Origin: Candidatus Falkowbacteria bacterium CG10_big_fil_rev_8_21_14_0_10_43_10
GTDB taxonomy: Bacteria > Patescibacteriota > Patescibacteriia > Patescibacteriales > XYC2-FULL-47-12
Reading direction: 5' to 3'
Assembly (NCBI GenBank): GCA_002773655.1
Contig: PFAR01000047.1
Location: 1-7,702 of the forward strand
DNA length: 7,702 nt
A program made the position numbers and the translations under genes. The first letter of the stretch is position 1. Every line of letters starts with the position of its first letter. Below, piece after piece: positions 1 through 5,363 of this stretch. The notes beneath the pieces were generated by a model that was not told the DNA's origin, ran no database searches, and was given only the letters and a program-made list of their open reading frames with translations.

Positions 1-1
1 C

Positions 2-1129
2 GGCAATGTTTTAATCACCGTCCCCTTATATCCTAGCTATAATTACGGCGATACGCTGAAAATTAAATGCGAGTTGAAAGCGCCGGAACAAATTGACGAT
101 TTTTATTACGATCGGTATTTGGCGATGCAGAATATTTATTCAACCTGTTATAACCCGCAAATAACACCCCTCTCTAACCCTCCCCTTGGCAAGGGGAGGG
201 AATTATATAGTAAAATTTTACAATTAAAATCCCAATTGGCGGACGCGATGAGCGCCGGTTTGCTGGAGCCGGAAAACTCATTACTGCAAGGCATGATATT
301 AAATAATCGCGGGGAACTGCCGGAAGAATTAAAAAATGCTTTCGCGCAAGCCGGTATTACCCATATTATCGCCATTTCCGGCATGAATATCGCGATAATA
401 TGCGTTATTATCATTAATTTTTTTATAGCCATCGGAGTTTCCCGGCGCGCCGGCCTTTGCTTTTCGGCTTTAATACTGGGCGCGTATTTGGTATTAATCG
501 GCTGGCCGGCATCAGCCGTGCGGGCGGGGATTATGGCTTTTATCGCCATGCTGGCTATTTTTTTGGGCCGGCTGAACAAATTAACCACCGCGCTCGTTTT
601 TGCCGGCGTATTAATGCTATTAATAAATCCAAAAATGCTGCGTGATGACGTTGGGTTTCAATTGTCTTTTTTGGCGCTATTGAGCATTATTTATGTTTAT
701 CCGATTTTTAAGGAGTTTGCGGAAAAAATAATTAAATCCGAAACGAGGTTTGCCTCGTCTATATTGAAGGGTGCGATTGACATTATTATTCTCACTCTGG
801 CCGCTCAAGTTTTAACTCTGCCGATTATTGTTTTAAATTTTCATCAAGTTTCTTTAATCGCGCCGCTGGTTAATGTGCTGGTTTTATTTTTACTGCCGTT
901 TATTATGGTCAGCGGTTTAATCGCGCCGGTTTTAAGTTTGTTCTTGCCAGCATGGGCTTGGCTGTGGTTTGCGCCGACATATTTTACCTTAAAATATATG
1001 GTTTGGGTAGCTGATAATTTTGTAAAATTGCCGTTAGCTTATCTGGAAGTGGAATATGTCTGGCTAGGATGGGTTATTTTGTTTTACGCGGTAGCAGGAT
1101 GGGGAATTTGGTGGTATAATAAAAGATAA
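2..1129 (+). CDS. comEC: ComEC/Rec2 competence membrane channel, 5'-partial
   Basis: This is the inner-membrane channel that carries single-stranded DNA into the cytoplasm during natural transformation. The frame is open to the left edge, so the true start lies outside the window; a TTG at 74 is only an internal codon. The first ~50 visible residues (with YGDTLKIKCELKAPEQIDDF) match the end of the DUF4131 domain. The Competence domain follows, with HIIAISGMNIAII, GWPASAVRAGIMA and NPKMLRDDVGFQLSF, and about eight hydrophobic segments. Between the two domains lies a short foreign-looking stretch, PLSNPPLGKGRE, encoded by a hairpin-forming repeat (bases 164-202). The gene lacks the C-terminal MBL domain of full-length ComEC. 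That domain is encoded by the next gene, in the same frame, after a single TAA and two codons. The family call is secure. Whether the split is ancestral or a nonsense event cannot be decided here. Confidence 0.93.
   Translation, partial: GNVLITVPLYPSYNYGDTLKIKCELKAPEQIDDFYYDRYLAMQNIYSTCYNPQITPLSNPPLGKGRELYSKILQLKSQLADAMSAGLLEPENSLLQGMILNNRGELPEELKNAFAQAGITHIIAISGMNIAIICVIIINFFIAIGVSRRAGLCFSALILGAYLVLIGWPASAVRAGIMAFIAMLAIFLGRLNKLTTALVFAGVLMLLINPKMLRDDVGFQLSFLALLSIIYVYPIFKEFAEKIIKSETRFASSILKGAIDIIILTLAAQVLTLPIIVLNFHQVSLIAPLVNVLVLFLLPFIMVSGLIAPVLSLFLPAWAWLWFAPTYFTLKYMVWVADNFVKLPLAYLEVEYVWLGWVILFYAVAGWGIWWYNKR
164..202. repeat. Hairpin-forming palindromic element inside comEC
   Basis: A perfect 10-bp inverted repeat, CCCTCCCCTT (178-187) and AAGGGGAGGG (191-200), with loop GGC, is preceded by a pyrimidine-rich CTCTCTAA flank. 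It reads in frame as roughly TPLSNPPLGKGRE. It falls in the linker between DUF4131 and the Competence domain, where related proteins normally run straight on. From memory, very similar sequences are dispersed in many bacterial genomes. The exact insertion borders are inferred from where ComEC-like sequence stops and resumes. Confidence 0.85.
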
Positions 1130-1135
1130 TTTTCA

Positions 1136-2065
1136 ATGCTAAAAATAAAAGAAAAATTTTTAATTTACTCAATAATTATTTTAGTAATAGCCAGTTTAAC
1201 ACTGGTAGTTTTTTTATACGCCTATTGTCCGCCAGAACAGCTTAAAGTGAATTTTTTAGATGTGGGGCAGGGCGATTCTATTTTAATTAAAACGCCGTAT
1301 GGCCAAAACATATTAATTGACGGCGGCGACGGCAAGAAAATTTTGCAGGAATTGCCGAAATTTATGCCGTTTTACGACCGCACGATTGACTTGATGATTT
1401 TAACCCACCCGCATGACGACCATGTCGGGGGCTTAGTAAAAGTTTTACAAAGATATAAAGTAAAAAAAATTTTATACACCGGGGTGGTCCATACCTCGCC
1501 GATGTATTTGGAATGGCTCGCGGCCGTGCGCAGAAAAAATATTCCGCTGGTAATAATTGACCGGCCGCAGACTATCGCCTTGGGAGCGGACTTGCGGCTG
1601 GAGATTTTATATCCCCTAGAGAGTTTGTTAAATAAAGAAGTGGAAAATTTAAATAATAGTTCAATTGTTACGAAATTAATTTATAAGGAAAACAAATTTT
1701 TGTTCATGGGCGACGCGGAGGGAGAGATTGAAAACGACCTCGCTCCCAGCCCCTTCCAAGACCCCTCCACTTCCGCTTCGCTTCAGCACCTCCCCTTAGT
1801 AAGGGGGGGGTTGGATTTAAGCGCGGACGTTCTTAAGGCCGGGCATCACGGAAGTGACACCTCTAATTCAGAAAAATTTTTAGAGGCGGTTAAGCCGAAG
1901 TACGCGATAATTCAAGTCGGTGCAGATAATGATTTCGGGCATCCGTCTTTGCGAGTCTTAAAGCGGTTTGAACGCGTTGGCGTGGAAATTTTCAGGAATG
2001 ATTTAAACGGCTGGGTGCAGGTAATTAGCGACGGATATAACATTAAAATTAATAAAGAAAAGTAG
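1136..2065 (+). CDS. Membrane-anchored MBL-fold hydrolase, ComEC C-terminal-domain equivalent
   Basis: This 309-residue protein has one N-terminal membrane helix (about residues 9-30) and then a metallo-beta-lactamase domain of the ComEC type, probably outside the membrane. Visible motifs are the FLDVGQGDSILI opening strand, the metal-binding HPHDDH (H91, H93, D95, H96), MGDAE (D193), GHHGS (H237/H238) and FGHP (H269). In transformable bacteria this domain is proposed to be the nuclease that degrades the non-transported strand. The metal ligands look complete, so the enzyme is probably active. Residues about 203-227 are an insertion encoded by a palindromic repeat, lying between the D193 and H237 motifs. 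The ATG at 1136 has no evident Shine-Dalgarno site. It lies two codons after the comEC stop in the same frame, suggesting translational coupling or read-through. The alternative, an unrelated MBL protein, is unlikely given the position next to comEC. Confidence 0.92.
   Translation: MLKIKEKFLIYSIIILVIASLTLVVFLYAYCPPEQLKVNFLDVGQGDSILIKTPYGQNILIDGGDGKKILQELPKFMPFYDRTIDLMILTHPHDDHVGGLVKVLQRYKVKKILYTGVVHTSPMYLEWLAAVRRKNIPLVIIDRPQTIALGADLRLEILYPLESLLNKEVENLNNSSIVTKLIYKENKFLFMGDAEGEIENDLAPSPFQDPSTSASLQHLPLVRGGLDLSADVLKAGHHGSDTSNSEKFLEAVKPKYAIIQVGADNDFGHPSLRVLKRFERVGVEIFRNDLNGWVQVISDGYNIKINKEK
1742..1816. repeat. Compound palindromic element inside the MBL gene, with a G8 tract
   Basis: The segment encodes APSPFQDPSTSASLQHL and then PLVRGGLD, a low-complexity stretch between two conserved MBL motifs. 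Its 3' half forms a hairpin: CTCCCCTTA (1790-1798) against the AAGGGGGGGG beginning at 1801, with GT wobbles. A second C-rich arm (ACCCCTCC, 1761-1768) can pair with the same G-run. The core CTCCCCTTA-N-AAGGGG resembles the element in comEC, so both probably belong to one family. The run of eight G at 1803-1810 is a possible slippage site. Confidence 0.8.
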
Positions 2066-2103
2066 AAACGCCCCGCTGGGGGTCTATAAGGTGAACATAA
2101 AAG

Positions 2104-2143
2104 AGGTTTTTGAAACCTGTTAATTAACAGGTTTCAAAAACCT
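2104..2143. repeat. Perfect 40-bp palindrome downstream of the comEC/MBL genes
   Basis: Bases 2104-2123 are exactly reverse-complementary to 2124-2143 with no spacer (centre GTTAATTAAC). Each half is itself a small hairpin: AGGTTT-TTG-AAACCT at 2104-2118 and AGGTTT-CAA-AAACCT at 2129-2143. The RNA can therefore fold as one long stem or as two small ones, on either strand. It starts 38 bases after the MBL stop. It may act as a terminator or 3'-end stabiliser, or be a dispersed repeat. No uninterrupted U-tract of usual terminator type follows it. Confidence 0.9.
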
Positions 2144-2188
2144 AAAATATATTAATTCCGAATCATTAGGATTTTTAGCAGGGTGAAT

Positions 2189-2216
2189 TTGACAAATTTT
2201 GTCAAGGGTGTATAAT
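2189..2216 (+). promoter_or_regulatory. Sigma-70-type promoter overlapped by a palindromic operator-like site
   Basis: A consensus TTGACA (2189-2194) and a consensus TATAAT (2211-2216) are separated by 16 bp, which predicts transcription starting near 2223. The -35 box lies inside a 17-bp inverted repeat, TTGACAAA-T-TTTGTCAA (2189-2205), that also fills much of the spacer. A dimeric regulator bound there would block polymerase. The promoter points at the 123-residue gene with a leader of about 88 bases. The promoter is strongly supported; the operator role is inferred. Confidence 0.8.
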
Positions 2217-2265
2217 TGTTGATTATTAGCATTTTTGCTCTTTTCATAATAAAAATTGGCAATAC

Positions 2266-2277
2266 GGCGCATGCGCC
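2266..2277. promoter_or_regulatory. GC-rich 12-bp palindrome in the leader
   Basis: GGCGCATGCGCC is a perfect palindrome in an otherwise AT-rich leader, followed by TTTTG and then TATAAAAT (2283-2290). As RNA it gives a 4-bp stem with a CAUG loop and a short U-run, a weak attenuator-like structure. As DNA it could be an operator for a second promoter using TATAAA as its -10. The sequence does not settle which reading is correct. Confidence 0.45.
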
Positions 2278-2298
2278 TTTTGTATAAAATACAGATTT

Positions 2299-2303
2299 GG
2301 AGG
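2299..2303 (+). promoter_or_regulatory. Strong ribosome-binding site for the 123-residue ORF
   Basis: GGAGG is followed by 7 bases (AAAGAAC) and then ATG at 2311, which fixes the start. It is the only textbook Shine-Dalgarno arrangement before a gene in this window; the MBL, DsbA-like and beta-propeller starts have none. Confidence 0.85.
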
Positions 2304-2310
2304 AAAGAAC

Positions 2311-2682
2311 ATGGTTATTTCTTGCGCGGGAATGGACAGAAAAGACGCAATCAATGCACGGCTCTCCGAGCTGTGCGCGGCATTGGTTCCTTATAGTTCA
2401 AGGTTACAAACTTTGGATTATGGGAAAATTTCTGTCCAGCCAGGTTGTCTCGAATATCATTTGGGGATGCTTCGCATTTGCATGGTCCATGCCATGCAAA
2501 AAGAGGTATCGTTGGATACGGTTTCGTATTTCATTGAAATCATGCTTCTGCTCGTTGAAAAATACGAGATAGAGCACGAAAATAGCGGAATAGTTATTCA
2601 GCTCGCAGACATCCGCGCGAAAGTTCCGGCCGAGTTTCAGCAGACACTGGAAGACGGCTGGAAGATGGTGGTCGGATTTTGA
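2311..2682 (+). CDS. Unknown 123-residue protein with its own expression signals
   Basis: I do not recognise this protein. It is short, probably soluble and mostly helical, with no signal peptide or clear membrane helix. It has four cysteines (positions 5, 22, 46, 57) that do not form a CxxC motif. The middle, about residues 46-88, is rich in Met, Leu, His and Ile, and the end is amphipathic with a tryptophan (GWKMVVGF). The gene is convincing because a consensus promoter, a strong ribosome-binding site, an open frame and a downstream terminator line up. Codon choice differs from the neighbours: leucine is often CTC or CTG where they favour TTA, many codons end in C or G, and it alone stops with TGA. 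This suggests separate origin or high expression. It sits alone between the comEC unit and the convergent radA operon. A regulator or stress protein is possible, but nothing in the sequence specifies a function. Confidence 0.8.
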   Translation: MVISCAGMDRKDAINARLSELCAALVPYSSRLQTLDYGKISVQPGCLEYHLGMLRICMVHAMQKEVSLDTVSYFIEIMLLLVEKYEIEHENSGIVIQLADIRAKVPAEFQQTLEDGWKMVVGF

Positions 2683-2700
2683 TTCATCCGTTTGTTTTTA

Positions 2701-2764
2701 GAGGGAGGTGATGTAATTTCATTACAGCGCTTTCGCTGAAATTTTATAGGCCAACTTTCAGCCT
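2701..2764 (+). other. Structured 3' region with an orphan extended Shine-Dalgarno sequence
   Basis: GGAGGTGAT (2704-2712) is complementary to the usual 3' tail of 16S rRNA over 9 bases. The only ATG there (2711-2713) is followed at once by TAA. A hairpin follows, CAGCG-CTTT-CGCTG (2725-2738), and then a weaker AGGC/GCCT pair (2748-2764). No frame here has a standard start and useful length; one frame is open from 2715 to a TGA at 2796 but lacks ATG, GTG or TTG. It may be a decayed gene start, a structured 3' UTR or part of a small RNA. Confidence 0.45.
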
Positions 2765-2776
2765 GACTGCTTTATC

Positions 2777-2818
2777 GGGGTGGTTTCACAACACGTGAAT
2801 GAGACCATTCCCTTTTTT
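2777..2818 (+). terminator. Rho-independent terminator after the 123-residue gene
   Basis: The arms 2777-2784 (GGGGTGGT) and 2804-2811 (ACCATTCC) pair with two GT wobbles. The inner arms 2785-2789 (TTCAC) and 2795-2799 (GTGAA) pair around an AACAC loop, leaving TGAG as a bulge. A run of six T follows at 2813-2818. On the other strand no T-run follows, so it serves the + strand gene rather than radA. Confidence 0.7.
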
Positions 2819-2880
2819 ATTTAAGAAAAATGTATAGAAAAATAAAGCCTAACGAAGAGACAAATAAATTTTTTCTAAAT

Positions 2881-4272
2881 TTAAATTGTGGTAATATATT
2901 TAACCAACTCCACAATATTTTTTACTTTAATTAAATTTAAATTTTCAATAGAATCGGGCTTGCTCGCCGTAGCGCTCTGCGCGTAGGCGGGGACAATGGC
3001 TTTGGTAAATCCCAGTTTAGCCGCTTCGTTAAGCCGCTGTTCCAGTTTATAAACATTTCTTACTTCTCCGCCTAAGCCGACTTCGCCCAAAATTATCGTT
3101 TTGCTGTCTATTGTTTGGTTTAATAAGCTGGAAATAATCGCCGCGCAGACGGCTAAGTCCAGCGCGGTTTCCGTTATTTTTAATCCGCCAACGATATTAA
3201 TATGCACATCCTGCGCCATTAAGTTGACGCCCGCGCGCTTCGTTAAAACCGCGATTAAAATTTGCAGGCGGTTTAAATCAAAACCGGCCGATTTCCTCTG
3301 CGGATAGCCAAAGACGGTCTTGGTCGCGAGCGCCTGCGTTTCTACCAGAAACGGCCGGGTTCCTTCCATAACGCAAGAAATAACATTGCCGGTCTGCGCG
3401 TTTGCGCGCTCATCTAAAAATACGCTGGAGGGATTGATGATTTCCTTAAAGCCCGCGCCGGTCATTTCAAATAAGCCGATTTCATCCGTGCCGCCAAAAC
3501 GGTTTTTAACCGTGCGCAAAATTCGGAAGTCTTTATTTTTTTGCTGTTCCAAATAAATCACCGTGTCCACCAAATGCTCCAAAGTTTTCGGGCCGGCTAA
3601 CAGGCCGTCTTTAGTGATATGGCCGGTAATAAAAATAGTGATATTATTTTCTTTGGCAACCTGCAGCAGTTTCGCGGCGCAGGCGCGGATTTGATTAACG
3701 CTGCCGGTTTCGGCCGGCACCTCGCTGGAATACGCCGTCTGAATTGAATCAATAATAACGAGCGGCGGTTTGGTCGCTAAAATAGCGCTGATGATTTTTT
3801 CCACATTTGTTTCCGATGAAAATTGTAAGTTGCTATTGATTTGCAGGCGGGCAAGCCGTGATTTTATCTGTGTCGCCGATTCTTCACCGCTAATATATAA
3901 AGCTCCCTCGCCCGCTTTGCGGGAGAGGGTCGGGGTGAGGGACGCGGCCAATTGCAGCATTAAGGTTGATTTGCCGATTCCGGGCTCGCCGCCGATTAAT
4001 ACCAAACTTCCCGGCACGATGCCGCCGCCCAAAACGCGGTCAAATTCGGCAATACCGGTAGGGAGCCGTTGTAATTTTTCCAAAGCGATTGAGTTTAAAT
4101 AAGTTATTTTCGCGGGTGAAATTTGTAAATTAGTTTTAGAATCGGTTTTACCGGAATCAATTATTTCTTCTTGCAAAGTGCCCCAAGCGCCACAGCTTAA
4201 ACAGCGCCCTGACCATTTAGGGCTCTGGGCGCCGCAGTTTGAGCAGGAATAAATTGTGGTTAGTTTAGGCAT
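2881..4272 (-). CDS. radA: DNA repair/recombination protein RadA (Sms)
   Basis: RadA is a RecA-related hexameric helicase that drives branch migration in recombinational repair and, in transformable bacteria, extends D-loops with incoming DNA. I start it at the ATG giving MPKLTTIYSC (463 residues, a normal length). The frame is open 42 codons further upstream, but that stretch overlaps the preceding gene and is unlike RadA. Visible features are the N-terminal zinc finger (C10, C13, C24, C27), Walker A GGEPGIGKST (94-103), Walker B LVIIDSIQ (171-178), the RadA-specific KNRFG (256-260), and a Lon-like C-terminal domain with INIVGGLKITETALDLA. Residues 112-124, just after the Walker A helix, are replaced by a hairpin-encoded stretch (LTPTLSRKAGEGA) before the conserved LYISGEES. 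The start lies 7 bases after the preceding stop, with a G-run 12 bases upstream acting as a poor ribosome-binding site, so coupling is likely. Confidence 0.97.
   Translation of the reverse strand: MPKLTTIYSCSNCGAQSPKWSGRCLSCGAWGTLQEEIIDSGKTDSKTNLQISPAKITYLNSIALEKLQRLPTGIAEFDRVLGGGIVPGSLVLIGGEPGIGKSTLMLQLAASLTPTLSRKAGEGALYISGEESATQIKSRLARLQINSNLQFSSETNVEKIISAILATKPPLVIIDSIQTAYSSEVPAETGSVNQIRACAAKLLQVAKENNITIFITGHITKDGLLAGPKTLEHLVDTVIYLEQQKNKDFRILRTVKNRFGGTDEIGLFEMTGAGFKEIINPSSVFLDERANAQTGNVISCVMEGTRPFLVETQALATKTVFGYPQRKSAGFDLNRLQILIAVLTKRAGVNLMAQDVHINIVGGLKITETALDLAVCAAIISSLLNQTIDSKTIILGEVGLGGEVRNVYKLEQRLNEAAKLGFTKAIVPAYAQSATASKPDSIENLNLIKVKNIVELVKYITTI
3901..3939. repeat. Hairpin-forming palindromic element inside the RadA ATPase core
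   Basis: CCCTC (3905-3909) and CCCGC (3911-3915) pair with GCGGG (3919-3923) and GAGGG (3925-3929) around a TTT loop with one G-A mismatch, and a GTCGGGGTGAGGG-like flank completes the element. It encodes about residues 112-124 of RadA in frame. The type differs from the comEC and MBL elements. From memory, it resembles a widely dispersed CTCTCCCGC-type repeat of bacterial genomes. Confidence 0.85.
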
Positions 4273-4279
4273 ATTAATT

Positions 4280-5293
4280 TTAACCCCCCGACGGATATCC
4301 GATGTCAATATGTAAATGGTCGCCTTCCCAAATAAAGCGTCGTCCCTGTCCTTGATTAATCCACCATTCTCCAACAACTCCGGCCTGAATAGCATCAATT
4401 CCGGTTATATCAGCCGCGCGTCCATGGCTATGAGTTGAGTCTCCCCGGCCAGCCAGATCGTGGTCGCCGTCACTTAGAGAGTTAATATTAAGTCTAATAA
4501 TGTCCTGCCGCCGATTTTCCGCGGCCGCTTGGTTGTTATAGCCGGTATTAATGTAAGTCTCCAACGTGGCCAGAGCATCAGCCATTTGTTTTTCTATGTT
4601 GGCGGTATCTTGAGCGCCGCTTCCAATTATATCTCTTATCCTTTTGTCATCAAGAGGGTTAATCATACTAGCGTCACCAGCCAGGGGAGTGCCGGTGCCA
4701 ACATAAACTCTGTTAAGCTCCGGGTTTCCCCGGATAATTACTTTTTGGCCGGTAGTGGGGTTTATAAAGTCGGTTTTTTGTTCAAACATGCTAGATTTTA
4801 TAGGCGTTTTTTTTCCTGTATTTTTTATATTTAGAGATTTAAACTGCACCAGCTCCGGATTTATAGTATATAAAATAGTATAAGATGACAAGGCCAAAAT
4901 CAAGCCGGTCAAGGAAGCTTTTATCCATTCTTTCGCTTCGGTTACCCGCCCGCTCTCGCCGCCGGCCGTGAGCCAGAGCAACCCGCCAAACATTAAAACA
5001 ATGGCGGCAAGAATGCCGACAATGGCAGTGGCGTATTTATACACTCCAGCGATATACTCGCCAAGCCAGTTTCCCTTGTCACTGCCGAAAATAACGCCCG
5101 GAATAGTAACCTTCAGTTCCGGAATAATTAATTGGCCGGTCCGCAGTCCGGTATTTGGATCAAAATGATCGGTATATTCGTCCGGATTATCCGCTCCTGC
5201 CTGTCCGACGCCGGCATAGGCAATGCTTTGCCAGCAAAAAAAGAGGGAAATTATAAATATAGACAAAGCAAATATTTTAGTGGCTTTAAACAT
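4280..5293 (-). CDS. Pilin-like (VirB2/TrbC-type) protein with C-terminal M15-type peptidase domain
   Basis: This 337-residue envelope protein combines two modules. A signal peptide (about residues 1-27, ending AYA) is followed by a segment with two membrane helices (about 84-109 and 124-144) around GGLLWLTAGGESGRVTEAKE. This is typical of the pilin-like VirB2/TrbC-related proteins common in CPR genomes. After a linker of about 120 residues comes STHSHGRAADI (S286, H288, G291, D295) and then EGDHLHIDIG (D325, H326, H328). Together these give the SxHxxGxAxD and HxH pattern of M15 zinc peptidases, which cut D-amino-acid bonds in peptidoglycan. The expected zinc ligands H288, D295 and H328 are present, so activity is plausible. 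The peptidase might open the wall for an assembling pilus or secretion channel, which is inference. No clear ribosome-binding site precedes the ATG. It lies 70 bases after the dsbA-like gene and 7 bases before radA. Confidence 0.82.
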   Translation of the reverse strand: MFKATKIFALSIFIISLFFCWQSIAYAGVGQAGADNPDEYTDHFDPNTGLRTGQLIIPELKVTIPGVIFGSDKGNWLGEYIAGVYKYATAIVGILAAIVLMFGGLLWLTAGGESGRVTEAKEWIKASLTGLILALSSYTILYTINPELVQFKSLNIKNTGKKTPIKSSMFEQKTDFINPTTGQKVIIRGNPELNRVYVGTGTPLAGDASMINPLDDKRIRDIIGSGAQDTANIEKQMADALATLETYINTGYNNQAAAENRRQDIIRLNINSLSDGDHDLAGRGDSTHSHGRAADITGIDAIQAGVVGEWWINQGQGRRFIWEGDHLHIDIGYPSGG

Positions 5294-5363
5294 AACAATA
5301 CAAAATTCAAAATATAAATGTTCAAAAACTGTTTTAAATTTCGAATTTGGGGTCTAAAATTGG

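Noticed and set aside
148..588. 146-residue minus-strand frame inside comEC
   Set aside because: It lies antisense to a strongly conserved gene and its translation resembles no family; it is a shadow of the comEC codons.
2071..2081. CCCC-GCT-GGGG hairpin as a terminator for the MBL gene
   Set aside because: The stem is only 4 bp and no T-run follows (GTCTATAAGG), so it is unlikely to stop transcription alone.
2297..2572. 91-residue frame overlapping the 123-residue gene
   Set aside because: Its start overlaps the ribosome-binding site of the other frame, and the strong GGAGG is correctly spaced only for the ATG at 2311. The translation is Trp/Cys/Arg-rich, as expected of a shadow frame.
2715..2798. 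Small peptide frame after the orphan Shine-Dalgarno sequence
   Set aside because: The open stretch has no ATG, GTG or TTG, and its only possible start (ATT at 2721) is a poor one at long spacing. It also runs into the terminator stem.
2847..2853. GCCTAAC, resembling an integron attC core end
   Set aside because: No matching GTTRRRY partner at attC distance and no integrase were seen; a 7-base match is expected by chance.
4273..4398. A longer RadA start adding 42 residues
   Set aside because: The extension lies wholly within the end of the preceding gene, does not resemble RadA, and would place the zinc finger far from the N-terminus. The ATG at 4272 gives the normal family start.
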